Counted from the stretch's first letter, positions 1 to 9,460 are shown. The stretch: DNA of 23,662 nucleotides from an uncultured Sediminicola sp. (GCA_938039345.1 CALHVB010000097.1:1-23662); one strand, 5' to 3'. Notes: generated by a model not told the origin, from the letters alone. Translations and numbers: made by a program.

Positions 1-2122
1 ATTATTATCAGATATATCACAAGATTCTTTAGATGTAGCAAACCAAGTAAATCCATTATTTGATTTGATAAAAGGCCCAGCTAGTGGTTACGGTGTAGCT
101 AAATTTTCTGTAAAGGATACAGCTACAGTTGGTGAATATCTTAGAAAAAAAGAGATTCGTCGTTTATTACCTAATGATGTTAAATTTGTAAAATTCTTAT
201 GGGAACGTCCAAGTGAAGGTAGTGAGTTGGTAGATTTATATGCCTTAAAATCAAACAGAGATGGTAAACCAAGAATTAGTGGTGATGTTGTAAATTCAGC
301 ATCTGATGTATTTGATCAATTTAGCAAGCCAGCAGTAAGCATGCAAATGAACTCTAGAGGTTCTAAAGATTGGCAAAAATTAACAAGTGACGCTAATGTT
401 AATGGAACAGGTATAGCAGTTGTTTTAGATAATAAAGTATATACAGCACCAGGATGTTCAGTAGTAGGAGGTATTACTGGTGGAGGTACAGAAATTACAG
501 GTAACTTTACAGTGGCAGAAACTAAAGATGTTGCCAATGTTTTAAGAGCAGGTAAATTACCAGCAAAAGCAGAAATTATACAATCTACAGTAGTAGGTCC
601 TTCATTAGGGCAAGAGGCTATAGATAGCGGATTTATGTCTTTCTTAATTGCAATGATTATTGTATTGGTATGGATGGTTTTTTATTACGGAAAAGCGGGT
701 GCTTTTGCAGATGTTGCTTTAGTATTAAACATTATCTTAATATTTGGAGTACTTACAAGTTTAAATGCTGTGTTAACATTACCAGGTATTGCTGGTATAG
801 TATTAACTATAGGTATGTCTGTAGATGCTAACGTACTTATTTTTGAAAGAATAAAAGAAGAGTTAGCAAAAGGTAAAGGGCAATCTTTAGCAATTAAAGA
901 TGGTTTTAGTAATGCATTATCTTCTATTTTAGATGCAAACATAACAACAGGACTTACGGCAATTATTCTTTTATTATTTGGTTCTGGTCCAATTAAAGGA
1001 TTTGCAACAACCTTAATAATAGGTATTGTTACTTCTTTATTTACAGCAATTTTTATTACTAGATTATTAGTAGATTGGTATATAGGCGGTAAAGGAAGAA
1101 ACTTAGATTTTACAACACCAATAACTAAGAATTTATTTAGGAATATTAATATTAATTTCTTAGGAAAAAGAAAAATAGCGTATATAATATCTGGTATATT
1201 AATAGCTGTTAGTTTATTTTCTTTATTAACTCAAGGTTTACAACAGGGTGTAGATTTTATAGGAGGACGTTCATATCAAATTAGATTTGAAAACCCTGTA
1301 AATCCTTCTGAGATAGCTTCAGAGTTAAATGCATCATTTGGTAGTGGAACTAATGTAAAAACATATGGTGAGGCTAATCAAATAAAAGTAACTACACCTT
1401 ACAAAGTAGATATAGAAGGCTTAGAGGTAGATAATGAAATACAAGGGAAATTATTTACAGCATTACAAAAGTACTTACCAGATGGTACAAGTTTAAAATC
1501 TTTTACAGAAGGTGGTAGTGATATTGGTGTATCTATAGGAATATTAGAATCTGTAAAGGTTGGACCAACGATTGCTGATGATATTAAGAATAATGCATTC
1601 TTAGCAATTATAGGGTCTCTGTTGGTAGTGTTCCTATATATATTATTACGTTTCCGTAAGTGGCAATTCTCATTAGGAGCTGTTACAGCGGTATTCCACG
1701 ATGTATTAATTGTACTAGGTATCTTTTCTTTAGTAGGTAAAATAATGCCTTTTAATATGGAAATAGATCAGGCGTTTATAGCGGCTATACTAACAGTAAT
1801 TGGATATTCATTAAATGATACCGTGGTAGTGTTTGATAGAATTCGTGAAATTATAGAAGAAAAAGGATGGAAAAATGGTGTTAGTGTTAATGAGGCTTCA
1901 AGCAGTACATTAAGTAGAACCTTAAATACATCTTTAACTACATTAGTAGTATTATTAGCTATATTTATTTTTGGAGGAGAATCTCTTAGAGGATTTATGT
2001 TTGCTATGATAGTAGGTGTTATTGTAGGTACATATTCATCATTATTTATTGCAACTCCTGTTATGTACGATACTTTAGGTAAAGATGTACAGGAAGATAA
2101 AGTGGTAAAAGAAAAAGAATAA
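1..2122 (+). CDS. secDF: Protein translocase SecDF (fused SecD and SecF), 5' end missing
   Basis: This is the C-terminal 706 residues of the fused SecD-SecF membrane protein, which uses the proton gradient to help the SecYEG channel release exported proteins. The reading frame is open from base 2 back through the window edge, so the gene starts outside. The visible part begins in the periplasmic SecD domain. It continues into the SecD membrane block, with the conserved motif GIVLTIGMSVDANVLIFERI. A short cytoplasmic linker follows, then the SecF half: a first helix, the QGVDFIGG motif, and the last membrane block with VIGYSLNDTVVVFDRIRE. The SecD-SecF fusion is normal in Bacteroidota, where the whole protein is usually near 1,000 residues. 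It ends in a charged tail, and a terminator follows 22 bases after the stop. The downstream gene is convergent. The identification is secure; only the N-terminus is unseen. Confidence 0.97.
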   Translation, partial: LLSDISQDSLDVANQVNPLFDLIKGPASGYGVAKFSVKDTATVGEYLRKKEIRRLLPNDVKFVKFLWERPSEGSELVDLYALKSNRDGKPRISGDVVNSASDVFDQFSKPAVSMQMNSRGSKDWQKLTSDANVNGTGIAVVLDNKVYTAPGCSVVGGITGGGTEITGNFTVAETKDVANVLRAGKLPAKAEIIQSTVVGPSLGQEAIDSGFMSFLIAMIIVLVWMVFYYGKAGAFADVALVLNIILIFGVLTSLNAVLTLPGIAGIVLTIGMSVDANVLIFERIKEELAKGKGQSLAIKDGFSNALSSILDANITTGLTAIILLLFGSGPIKGFATTLIIGIVTSLFTAIFITRLLVDWYIGGKGRNLDFTTPITKNLFRNININFLGKRKIAYIISGILIAVSLFSLLTQGLQQGVDFIGGRSYQIRFENPVNPSEIASELNASFGSGTNVKTYGEANQIKVTTPYKVDIEGLEVDNEIQGKLFTALQKYLPDGTSLKSFTEGGSDIGVSIGILESVKVGPTIADDIKNNAFLAIIGSLLVVFLYILLRFRKWQFSLGAVTAVFHDVLIVLGIFSLVGKIMPFNMEIDQAFIAAILTVIGYSLNDTVVVFDRIREIIEEKGWKNGVSVNEASSSTLSRTLNTSLTTLVVLLAIFIFGGESLRGFMFAMIVGVIVGTYSSLFIATPVMYDTLGKDVQEDKVVKEKE

Positions 2123-2144
2123 TAATCAATTTCTTATTTTATAT

Positions 2145-2175
2145 AAAAAGAGCTGCTATGTGCAGCTCTTTTTTG
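2145..2175. terminator. Bidirectional intrinsic terminator between secDF and the convergent ABC ATPase
   Basis: A 12-bp stem (AAAAAGAGCTGC at 2145-2156 with GCAGCTCTTTTT at 2162-2173) encloses a 5-base loop. It has a T-run on the + strand and, read the other way, another T-run. It can stop transcripts of secDF and of the minus-strand cluster ending at 2208. Confidence 0.9.
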
Positions 2176-2207
2176 TTTTTAATCTTTATTGGTGATAAGA
2201 AGTGTCT

Positions 2208-3446
2208 CTATATATTATTGGTGTTAATTTTACCTATAGAACCTTGGTTAGTTATTTTTAATGCATAAGTAAAGTTGGGTTGTAGCCCTTCTTCATGTCT
2301 GTGAGAAACAAATAGTATAGCACTGTTACTTTCTTTTGCAATTTTGTTTACTAGAGCAACAAATAGCTTAGCACTCTCATCATCTAATCCTGTTGTGGCT
2401 TCATCTAATATAAGCAATGGGGGATGTTTAATCATAGCTCTGGCAACCATTATTAATCGTTGTTGTCCTAAAGAAAGGTCTCTAAAGTGAGTATTGTGTA
2501 GTTCCCACATATTAATAAGAGATAACCATTCTTTGGCTAATTGTAATTGTATTTCTGTAGGTTTAACATATAAGCCAATAGAGTCGTTTAAACCAGAAAT
2601 AACCATGTTTAATACACTATGCCTACCTGCAAATTTATCTATCATTGCAGGTGTAAAATAACCTATATGTTTTTTTATATCCCAGATAGTTTCGCCACTT
2701 CCTTTTTTTATCCCAAATAGAGTAATATTTTGCCCATAAGCTTTACTGTTTTCTCCAGTAATCATGGACAAAATTGTTGTTTTTCCACTTCCGTTTTTTC
2801 CTATAAGTTGCCAAAACTCGCCTTTTTTTATTTCCCAATTAATATTTTTTAGGATAGGTTTATTGCCATAGCTAACCGATATGTTTTTTAATGTAATTAA
2901 AATATCTCCTTTAACATTAGTAGTTTGTATAGGAATGGGGATATCTCCTTTTAAAGAAACGTGTTTGTTGTTTAAGTTTTCTTTATTAAAAATAAGCTCA
3001 GAAGCTTCTAAGTAGCAATAACTGGTAATAAAAGGTAATAGATCTTCTTTTCTACTTATAATTTGTATTAAAATAGTTTTTTGAGCTATAGTTTGTAGTG
3101 AGTTTTTTAATTCGTTTATGGAGTTAATATCTAAATTGTCTAAAGGATTATCTAGAATAAGATATTCTGTATTAGAATTTATAAGGTGTTTAAGTAGTGC
3201 TTTTTTGCGTTCACCACTAGACATAGATTTTAAACTTTGATAGGTGTTTTTTGTAACTATTTTTTTTTCTAAACGATCTTCTAAATCTATATATTTATGA
3301 ATCTCTGAATTGGAAAAAACAGCACCTTTAAGTTTATTTAAATAATTAAATTCGGTGTGGGGATTTTTGTTTAGTAAGGAGTTAATTAATTGCTGCTTGT
3401 TAGATTTGTTATTGATGAATACAGCCCAATGTTTTTTGTTAATCAT
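2208..3446 (-). CDS. Tandem ABC ATPase of the ModF/PhrA type, N-terminal domain degenerate
   Basis: The protein has 412 residues and two ATP-binding cassettes but no membrane helices. The C-terminal cassette is complete: Walker A GKNGSGKT (216-223), signature LSLGQ (325-329), Walker B LLILDE (344-349) and the switch histidine in SHRH (382). The N-terminal cassette keeps a signature-like SSGER (76-80) and a Walker B-like LILDNP (96-101). It has no recognisable Walker A lysine (INNKSNKQQ near 11-19), and the Walker B glutamate is replaced by Asn. This layout resembles ModF/PhrA-like proteins, which carry two cassettes and no permease partner; their function is poorly known. No permease gene is adjacent. 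It is the last gene of the minus-strand cluster, 66 bases after the DUF192 gene. The family call is fairly sure; the substrate or role is unknown. Confidence 0.82.
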   Translation of the reverse strand: MINKKHWAVFINNKSNKQQLINSLLNKNPHTEFNYLNKLKGAVFSNSEIHKYIDLEDRLEKKIVTKNTYQSLKSMSSGERKKALLKHLINSNTEYLILDNPLDNLDINSINELKNSLQTIAQKTILIQIISRKEDLLPFITSYCYLEASELIFNKENLNNKHVSLKGDIPIPIQTTNVKGDILITLKNISVSYGNKPILKNINWEIKKGEFWQLIGKNGSGKTTILSMITGENSKAYGQNITLFGIKKGSGETIWDIKKHIGYFTPAMIDKFAGRHSVLNMVISGLNDSIGLYVKPTEIQLQLAKEWLSLINMWELHNTHFRDLSLGQQRLIMVARAMIKHPPLLILDEATTGLDDESAKLFVALVNKIAKESNSAILFVSHRHEEGLQPNFTYALKITNQGSIGKINTNNI

Positions 3447-3512
3447 AAATAGTAGAAATATGATTATAAATATACATTATCTAAGATTGATGTAATAGTA
3501 TAAAAAGAGAAG

Positions 3513-4004
3513 TTAATTCCTTACATATTTAATAGAGTCACCAATTTCTAATTGCCACTTTTCTGCCAAGCCGGCATTTATTTCTAATACATATTTTACA
3601 GGGACAACAGATGGTAATCCTGTTTCGTCTAAGGGTATTGCATTTTCCTGAAAACTTGCAATTTTTAGATTTTCATCAATATATATAATATCTAGAGCTA
3701 TTTTGGTATTTTTCATGTAGAAAGAATGCATTCTAGTATCCGGAAAAATAAATAACATTCCTTGATTCTCTTTCATACTATCTCTGTACATTAAACCAGT
3801 TTGCGTTTCATAATCAGTTTCAGCAATTTCTATATCTAAAACGCTAATTATAGCATCTGTTTCAGCCTTATATATGTTAAGAGTCCCTTCTTTTTTAAAA
3901 GTAATAGGAGCTGTTTTTATTGTTTTTTTAGGTGCTTCTTTACAAGAAGTACATGCTATTGAAAAACAAAGTAATAATGTAAAATAAAGTTTAAAATATT
4001 TCAT
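3513..4004 (-). CDS. DUF192 family lipoprotein
   Basis: A 163-residue protein with a hydrophobic N-terminal signal followed by cysteines at 18 and 21 (SIACTSC), so it is probably a lipoprotein; which cysteine is lipidated is unclear because neither lipobox is ideal. The DUF192 domain fills about residues 50-160, with the recognisable stretches GLMYRDSM, GMLFIF, FYMKNT and IALDIIYID, and the ending EINAGLAEKW. DUF192 proteins are small, mostly secreted or periplasmic domains with no settled biochemical role. The gene lies 14 bases after lgt on the same strand, so the two are very likely co-transcribed. Lgt would itself lipidate this protein, although that is true of every lipoprotein in the cell. 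The family assignment is strong and the function unknown. Confidence 0.9.
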   Translation of the reverse strand: MKYFKLYFTLLLCFSIACTSCKEAPKKTIKTAPITFKKEGTLNIYKAETDAIISVLDIEIAETDYETQTGLMYRDSMKENQGMLFIFPDTRMHSFYMKNTKIALDIIYIDENLKIASFQENAIPLDETGLPSVVPVKYVLEINAGLAEKWQLEIGDSIKYVRN

Positions 4005-4018
4005 TATACGCTAAAATA

Positions 4019-4969
4019 TTATTTTTTAACAGGTCTAAACATAAAGTATAATCCTATTATAATAAAAGGAATACTTAACCATTGGCCAATAGATAATAAT
4101 TCTAAAGAGGCATCTAAATCATTTTGTCTTTCTTTTACATATTCTACAAAGAAACGAACAGTCCAAAGTAAAAATAGGAAAGTACCAAATAAGAAACCAG
4201 CTTTATTCTTTTTGTCTGTTTTCCAATATAATAGATATAAAATAATAAAAACAAAAATATAACAAACGCCTTCATACATTTGTCCTGGGTGCCTGTATGG
4301 AATCTGTTCTAAAGTTTCTGCAAACCTTGGATTGTTCTCTATCATGGAGTAAGCAGCATCTACAGTTTTAGCTTTTGTGATAGCCATTGCTTCTCTAGGT
4401 CTAATAGCATCTCTAATAAAACGAGTAGCGAATATAAATGAGCCATCTGTTATTTTACCTATAATTTCAGAATTGAAAAAATTACCTAGACGTACAAAAA
4501 ATGCACCAATAGCAGTTGGAATTACCAAGCGATCTAAAATCCATAATATTTTAAACTCTGGAAATTTACGAGTGTACAAATACATGCCAACGATTACACC
4601 AATAGCTGCACCATGGCTAGCTAAACCAGCAAAGCCAGTAAATTCATAACCGTTTATAAAACCTAACAAAGTAGCTGTAGAGTTTTCTCTAATAGGTAAT
4701 AATATTTCTAATAGATGGTTTTTATAGTAAGCCCAGTCATAGAAAAATACATGCCCTAAACGAGCTCCTAGCATAGTAGCTAATACAGTGTGTATAAACA
4801 AAGAGTCTAATTGTTCATTAGTCTTTTTTTCATGATTAAAAATTCTCTTCATAATGTACCACCCAACAACAAAAGCGGCAATCCACATTAAACTGTAGTA
4901 TTTTATGGATATAGGGCCAATATTAAGTAATGTTTCTTTGAGATTCCAATTAAAGCCTAAAAAGTACAT
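4019..4969 (-). CDS. lgt: Prolipoprotein diacylglyceryl transferase Lgt
   Basis: Lgt is the inner-membrane enzyme that moves a diacylglyceryl group from phosphatidylglycerol to the lipobox cysteine of prolipoproteins, the first step of lipoprotein maturation. The 316-residue protein has several membrane helices. The family motifs are present: GARLGHVFFY (68-77), SHGAAIGV (118-125, His119 matching the essential His of E. coli Lgt), the signature VRLGNFFNSEIIGK (159-172, with Arg160, Asn163 and Glu168) and RHPGQMYE (226-233). A roughly 50-residue segment between the signature and RHPGQ (about 173-222) includes charged stretches, as in other Bacteroidota Lgt proteins as far as I recall. Upstream is yidD, 91 bases away; downstream is the DUF192 lipoprotein, 14 bases away. 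Start is ATG, preceding a short N-terminus that fits the family. Confidence 0.96.
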   Translation of the reverse strand: MYFLGFNWNLKETLLNIGPISIKYYSLMWIAAFVVGWYIMKRIFNHEKKTNEQLDSLFIHTVLATMLGARLGHVFFYDWAYYKNHLLEILLPIRENSTATLLGFINGYEFTGFAGLASHGAAIGVIVGMYLYTRKFPEFKILWILDRLVIPTAIGAFFVRLGNFFNSEIIGKITDGSFIFATRFIRDAIRPREAMAITKAKTVDAAYSMIENNPRFAETLEQIPYRHPGQMYEGVCYIFVFIILYLLYWKTDKKNKAGFLFGTFLFLLWTVRFFVEYVKERQNDLDASLELLSIGQWLSIPFIIIGLYFMFRPVKK

Positions 4970-5060
4970 GCGTTGTTGTTTTAATGTAAGCTAAGATAAG
5001 TAAATAGCAATAAAGATAATCTGCTATAGCTTTAAAATATAATTAAACTTGCCTTGTGTT

Positions 5061-5282
5061 TTATGGTACGGGGTCGTAACCACTTCCGCCCCAGGGATTA
5101 CAGCTAAAAATACGTTTTACAGATAGCCATCCCCCTTTAAATAGCCCATGTTTTTTTAATGCTTCTAAGGTATATTGGGAACAGGTAGGGGAATATCTGC
5201 AACTAGCAGGTGTTAATGGTGATATAAGATATTGATATCCTTTTACTAATATAACAAACGGAGCTATTAATATTTTTTTCAC
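5061..5282 (-). CDS. yidD: Membrane protein insertion efficiency factor YidD
   Basis: A 73-residue protein of the YidD family, a small membrane-associated factor that helps YidC insert inner-membrane proteins. The whole family pattern is visible: an amphipathic or hydrophobic N-terminus ([17 protein letters not shown]), then [19 protein letters not shown] (19-37) and [26 protein letters not shown] at the end, with the three conserved cysteines at 28, 34 and 61. Length is typical. In many bacteria yidD sits by rnpA and yidC; here it lies between cysS (42 bases upstream) and lgt, an arrangement I would expect to be flavobacterial. The call is secure. Confidence 0.96.
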   Translation of the reverse strand: MKKILIAPFVILVKGYQYLISPLTPASCRYSPTCSQYTLEALKKHGLFKGGWLSVKRIFSCNPWGGSGYDPVP

Positions 5283-5324
5283 CTTAAATGTTGTTATTTC
5301 TTCCTAATTTTAGGAAGTGTAGTT

Positions 5325-6806
5325 TTAAGAAATACTAAAAGTAGTACCCTCTTTCCCGTCTTTTAACTGAATACCTAAAGCAGCTAATTCGTCTCTTATT
5401 TTATCTGATGTGGCAAAATCTTTATTCCCACGAGCATCATTTCGTAATTGAATTAGTAAATCTACTACTTCTGGTAATTTGTTAGAGCTTTCTTTACTAG
5501 TAACATTATTTTCAATACCTAAAACATCAAAAACAAAATTAGAAAGAGTTTCTTTTAATAGTGCTTTATCTTCGTCTGTAATTGTTTCTTTACCTTCTTT
5601 TATAAGGTTTATATATTTTACTCCTTCAAATAAATTAGCTATTAAAATAGGAGTGTTAAAGTCATCATTCATGGCATCATAACATTTCTGTTTCCATGAA
5701 AGAATATTAAAACTTGTGGTTGAACTAGTTGTTATGTTTTCTATTGTTGCAATAGCATCTGTTAATTTATGATATCCTTTTTCGGAAGCCAATAAAGCAT
5801 CATTACTAAGATCTAGGATACTTGTGTAATGGGCTTGCATCATAAAGAAACGAATAACAGCAGGAGAAAAAGCTTTACTTAGAATTGTATTTTCTCCAGA
5901 AAACATTTCGCCAGGTAAAATATTATTCCCTGTAGATTTTGCCATTTTTTTACCATTTAAGGTAAGCATATTAGCGTGTAGCCAGTATTTTACAGGCGAA
6001 GTGTCATTACAAGCTTCAGCTTGTGCAATTTCACATTCGTGATGCGGAAATTTTAAATCCATTCCACCACCATGAATATCAAAAGATTTACCAAGGTATT
6101 TTGTACTCATAGCTGTACATTCTAAATGCCAACCAGGAAAACCATCTCCCCAAGGGGATGGCCAGCGCATAATATGTTTTTTACTTGCTTTTTTCCACAG
6201 CGCAAAATCTTGAGGGTTTTTTTTCTCGCTTTGCGCATTTAATTCTCGCGTATTAGCAATCATATCCTCTAATTTTCTGCCGCTAAGTTTACCATATTCT
6301 TTAGTTTGGTTAAACTTTTCTACATTAAAATATACAGAACCATTTTTTTCATAAGCATAACCTTTATCAAGAATATTTTTAATGATTTCAATTTGTTCTA
6401 TAATATGCCCAGTGGCTGTAGGTTCTATGCTTGGAGGTAAAAAATTAAATTGTTGTAAAATATTATGAAAGTCAACAGTATAGCGTTGCACCACTTCCAT
6501 GGGTTCTAATTCTTCTAAACGTGCTTTTTTTGCAATTTTATCTTCTCCCTCATCAGCATCGTTTTCTAAATGCCCTGCATCTGTAATATTTCTAACATAT
6601 CTAACTTTATAGCCTAAGTGCTTTAGGTACCTAAAAATCATGTCAAAAGACATAAAAGTACGGCAGTTTCCTAAATGTACATTGCTATAAACTGTAGGCC
6701 CGCATACATACATTCCTATATGGCCTTCGTTAATAGGCTTAAAAATTTCTTTTTTACTAGTAAGGGAATTGTAAACTTTTAAAGTTTGGTCTTTATATAA
6801 TTGCAT
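5325..6806 (-). CDS. cysS: Cysteinyl-tRNA synthetase
   Basis: Class I synthetase that charges tRNA-Cys. With the ATG start at 6806 the protein has 493 residues. The HIGH-type motif is HLGN (44-47) and the KMSKS-type motif is KMAKS (287-291). The zinc ligands match E. coli CysRS: Cys35 in CGPTVY, Cys230 in WHLEC, and His255 and Glu259 in FPHHECE. The anticodon-binding C-terminal part is present and ends in a short tail. I chose ATG 6806 (MQLYKDQ) over an in-frame GTG two codons upstream at 6812, because Met-X-Leu-Tyr-(Lys/Asn) near the start is usual for the family; the choice adds or removes only two residues. It follows folE by 15 bases and is probably in the same transcript. Confidence 0.97.
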   Translation of the reverse strand: MQLYKDQTLKVYNSLTSKKEIFKPINEGHIGMYVCGPTVYSNVHLGNCRTFMSFDMIFRYLKHLGYKVRYVRNITDAGHLENDADEGEDKIAKKARLEELEPMEVVQRYTVDFHNILQQFNFLPPSIEPTATGHIIEQIEIIKNILDKGYAYEKNGSVYFNVEKFNQTKEYGKLSGRKLEDMIANTRELNAQSEKKNPQDFALWKKASKKHIMRWPSPWGDGFPGWHLECTAMSTKYLGKSFDIHGGGMDLKFPHHECEIAQAEACNDTSPVKYWLHANMLTLNGKKMAKSTGNNILPGEMFSGENTILSKAFSPAVIRFFMMQAHYTSILDLSNDALLASEKGYHKLTDAIATIENITTSSTTSFNILSWKQKCYDAMNDDFNTPILIANLFEGVKYINLIKEGKETITDEDKALLKETLSNFVFDVLGIENNVTSKESSNKLPEVVDLLIQLRNDARGNKDFATSDKIRDELAALGIQLKDGKEGTTFSIS

Positions 6807-6821
6807 TGACACTAAAAAAAA

Positions 6822-7502
6822 TTAAAATTTAGTTTCTAGTTCTATAAAATTTAAAAATTCGCGACGCACAGCTTCTTCTTTAAATTTACCACCATATTCT
6901 GCTGTTACGGTACTACTTTCTATATCGCGAATACCTCTAGAGTTTACGCACAAGTGTTTGGCATCTATAACACATGCAACATCTTTGGTGTTTAGTACTT
7001 TTTGTAATTCTCTTACAATTTGTATGTTTAAACGTTCTTGCACCTGAGGTCTTTTGGCATAGTAATCTACAATGCGATTCATTTTAGATAAACCAACTAC
7101 AGAACCATTAGATATGTAAGCAACATGGGCTCTACCAACTATAGGAAGTAAATGGTGTTCGCACGTAGAATAAAGTGTTATATTTTTTTCTACTAACATT
7201 TCACCATATTTGTACTTATTGTCAAAAGTAGAAGCTTTTGGTTTTTTATCTGGATTTAAACCACCAAACAATTCATTTACAAACATTTTAGCAACTCTAT
7301 TAGGTGTGCCTTTAAGACTGTCGTCCTCTAAATCTAAACCTAAGGTGGTTAAGATATCGGTTACACTTTCTTTAATTTTACTAATCTTATCTTTATCACT
7401 TAATACAAAAGCATCTTTTCGTAAAGGTGTGTCCTCAAATGTAGAGATATGATTCTCTCCCATCTCATCATACTGCTCTTCCAATGTGTTATCTATTTTC
7501 AT
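6822..7502 (-). CDS. folE: GTP cyclohydrolase I
   Basis: FolE converts GTP to 7,8-dihydroneopterin triphosphate, the first step of tetrahydrofolate synthesis; in some bacteria the same product feeds queuosine or biopterin synthesis. The 226-residue protein has the family motifs STCEHHLLP (112-120; Cys114 and His117 as zinc ligands), GLSKMNRIVDYYAKRPQVQERL (137-158) and the third zinc ligand Cys185 beside catalytic His183 in DAKHLC. The first 30 or so residues are an acidic extension outside the conserved core. It heads the minus-strand cluster and sits 18 bases or so from the start site expected from the box at 7526-7533. The upstream neighbour is divergent. The assignment is secure. Confidence 0.97.
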   Translation of the reverse strand: MKIDNTLEEQYDEMGENHISTFEDTPLRKDAFVLSDKDKISKIKESVTDILTTLGLDLEDDSLKGTPNRVAKMFVNELFGGLNPDKKPKASTFDNKYKYGEMLVEKNITLYSTCEHHLLPIVGRAHVAYISNGSVVGLSKMNRIVDYYAKRPQVQERLNIQIVRELQKVLNTKDVACVIDAKHLCVNSRGIRDIESSTVTAEYGGKFKEEAVRREFLNFIELETKF

Positions 7503-7525
7503 CTATAATTACTTATAACAGAGAG

Positions 7526-7533
7526 CAAAGATA
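7526..7533 (-). promoter_or_regulatory. Predicted promoter (-7 box) for folE and the cluster behind it
   Basis: Read on the minus strand, the bases are TATCTTTG, an exact match to the Bacteroidota -7 element TAnnTTTG. It lies 24 bases upstream of the folE ATG, leaving a leader of roughly 15-20 bases. A -33 TTTG is not obvious, so strength is uncertain. Confidence 0.55.
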
Positions 7534-7607
7534 TACATAAAATGCCACTTAATAGCATGTTTACTAGTGCTACACAACATAAATTAGTGTTAAGATAATT
7601 GGTGTTT

Positions 7608-7615
7608 TATTTTTG
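7608..7615 (+). promoter_or_regulatory. Predicted promoter (-7 box) for the first T9SS type B protein
   Basis: TATTTTTG matches the Bacteroidota TAnnTTTG element. A weak -33-like TTAG lies at 7584-7587, 20 bases upstream. Transcription would start near 7622, which places the ATG at 7640 just downstream and rules out the in-frame TTG at 7613 as the start. Confidence 0.55.
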
Positions 7616-7639
7616 TATTACCCCAAAGTATACATAATT

Positions 7640-9445
7640 ATGAAGTGGTGTAGAATTATTTTTTATGTTCTTCTTTTTTTAAGTTTTTATACAGTGTCTG
7701 CTCAAACTTCAGCAGATTGTACTGCTGCTATTCCTATATGCAATAATACCCCAGTAAATGGAATTATTAATGGTTTTGGAATAGATGATTTTAATGGAGC
7801 TAATGCTACAGGTTGTTTAGAAAGTAATAATACGGTGGCTATAGAATCTAATTCTGCTTGGTATCATTTTAGAACAGGAGCTTCTGGAGAATTAGGTTTT
7901 AATATAAGTTTTAATACTTCTGAAGATTGGGATTTTGCATTATATAAAACTAATAACTGTAGTAATTTAGGAGACCCTATAAGATGCAACTTTTTTGATA
8001 ATGCAGAGGAAGTATCATATGCAGGAGTAGGAGAGGATCCTTCCGGGAATATAGATAATTTTCAGTACGAAGATTGGTTGCAAGTAGAACCAGGAGAAGA
8101 TTATTATTTGCTAATAAATAATTTTAGTAATAACAATACAGGTTTTTCTATACAGTTTTCAGGAAATATTTTTGCAACAAATCCTAATGATGCTTTAGAT
8201 TGCTCTATTATAAATAATCTATTGGGAGCGCCAAAAATTGCATGTGCTAACGAGAATGTAGTGTTAGATGCAACAACAACAGGAGCTACTTATGAGTGGT
8301 TTTTAAATACCGGAAATGGTTTTGGACGAGTTATAGGAGAAGCAAATGCTTTGTTAAATGCAAGTATACTTGGCTCAGGAACATACAGAGTTCGTGTAAC
8401 TACTACAGATGAAACTATTATTAGCGATGTGCAGGTTGTATTTTCTGATTTACCATTGACTTATGAGGTTACAAATGATTTCTTTTGTAAAGGTGACGTA
8501 ACATATGATTTGTATCAGAAGAATAATGAAGTGCTTGGTGGGCAATCTCCAGATAATTTTTTAATAGGATATTACGCATCATTAGTAGATGCTATTAACC
8601 AAACCAATCCTTTGCCTAGATATTATGAAAAAAGTTTAGGAGAAGAAACATTTTATGTAACTGTAGCCTCAAAAGATAACCCTAAATGTATAGATACACC
8701 ATGGGATTTTACCATTACAGGAGAACAAACACCAGAACTAAATTTTGAGGAACAAGTGTTTTTATGTGAAGGAGCAACAGCTATAGTTATTGGAGAACAA
8801 ATTCCAAATATAAATTATAGTTATGAGTGGAGTACAGGGGAAACAACTCCTACTATAAATGTTGATGAAGCTGGTGTATATACAGTTACTGTAACCAATA
8901 CGACAAGTATAAATAGGTGTAGTTTAGATAAAGAAGTAGCAGTATATATATCTACAACCCCTAAGATTAAAGAAGTTTTGTTTAATGAGATACAAAGGAA
9001 TAATACCGTAACAATCGTAGCAGATTTAGAAGGGAATTACGAATATAGGTTGGATGATAGTGATTATCAAAAAAGTAATGTCTTTACTAATGTGTTACCA
9101 GGGATGCATAGAGTAGAACTTGTAGATTTAAATGGTTGTGGAACTAGCGTAGAATCTATTGTTGTAGTAGGTTTTTTAAATTTCTTTACGCCTAATTCTG
9201 ATGGTTCTAACGATACATGGAATATCATAGGAATTAGAGAGCTAGATAACCCCGAGGTTGTTATATATGATGCTTTTGGAAAAATTTTGAAAAGAATTTA
9301 TAAAGATAGTAGTCCTTGGGACGGCACTTATAATGGAGTTCCTATGCCATCTTCAGATTATTGGTTTAAACTTTCTTATGTAGATTTTGATGGTCAGCGT
9401 AGAATAGCTAAATTTTTAGGAAATCATTTTACACTAAAGCGGTAA
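7640..9445 (+). CDS. Secreted protein with gliding-motility type (T9SS type B) C-terminal sorting domain
   Basis: A 601-residue secreted protein. Residues 1-21 form a signal peptide (MKWC..., likely cut before Gln22 in VSA|Q). An N-terminal domain of about 170 residues begins SADCTAAIPICNN and includes SAWYHFRTG, DWDFALY and YYLLINNFS. Ig/PKD-like segments follow, for example YEWSTGETTPTINVDEAGVY. The last 90 or so residues (about 512-601) are the gliding-motility-associated C-terminal domain: FFTPNSDGSNDTWNI, VVIYDAFGKIL, WDGTYNG, SSDYWFKL and a final HFTLKR. That domain sends proteins across the outer membrane through the type IX system, in the type B manner. I start at ATG 7640 because the signal peptide begins there and a -7 box overlaps the in-frame TTG at 7613. 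Its neighbour at 9564 is a paralog. The cargo function is unknown; adhesin-like surface protein is a guess. Confidence 0.88.
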   Translation: MKWCRIIFYVLLFLSFYTVSAQTSADCTAAIPICNNTPVNGIINGFGIDDFNGANATGCLESNNTVAIESNSAWYHFRTGASGELGFNISFNTSEDWDFALYKTNNCSNLGDPIRCNFFDNAEEVSYAGVGEDPSGNIDNFQYEDWLQVEPGEDYYLLINNFSNNNTGFSIQFSGNIFATNPNDALDCSIINNLLGAPKIACANENVVLDATTTGATYEWFLNTGNGFGRVIGEANALLNASILGSGTYRVRVTTTDETIISDVQVVFSDLPLTYEVTNDFFCKGDVTYDLYQKNNEVLGGQSPDNFLIGYYASLVDAINQTNPLPRYYEKSLGEETFYVTVASKDNPKCIDTPWDFTITGEQTPELNFEEQVFLCEGATAIVIGEQIPNINYSYEWSTGETTPTINVDEAGVYTVTVTNTTSINRCSLDKEVAVYISTTPKIKEVLFNEIQRNNTVTIVADLEGNYEYRLDDSDYQKSNVFTNVLPGMHRVELVDLNGCGTSVESIVVVGFLNFFTPNSDGSNDTWNIIGIRELDNPEVVIYDAFGKILKRIYKDSSPWDGTYNGVPMPSSDYWFKLSYVDFDGQRRIAKFLGNHFTLKR

Positions 9446-9460
9446 ATAATGTAAAATATG

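Noticed and set aside
6807..6812. GTG start for cysS two codons before the ATG
   Set aside because: The ATG gives the family N-terminus; the GTG is possible but has no better support.
7613..7639. An in-frame TTG upstream start for the first T9SS protein
   Set aside because: It overlaps the TATTTTTG promoter box and adds residues before a good signal peptide; the ATG at 7640 is preferred.
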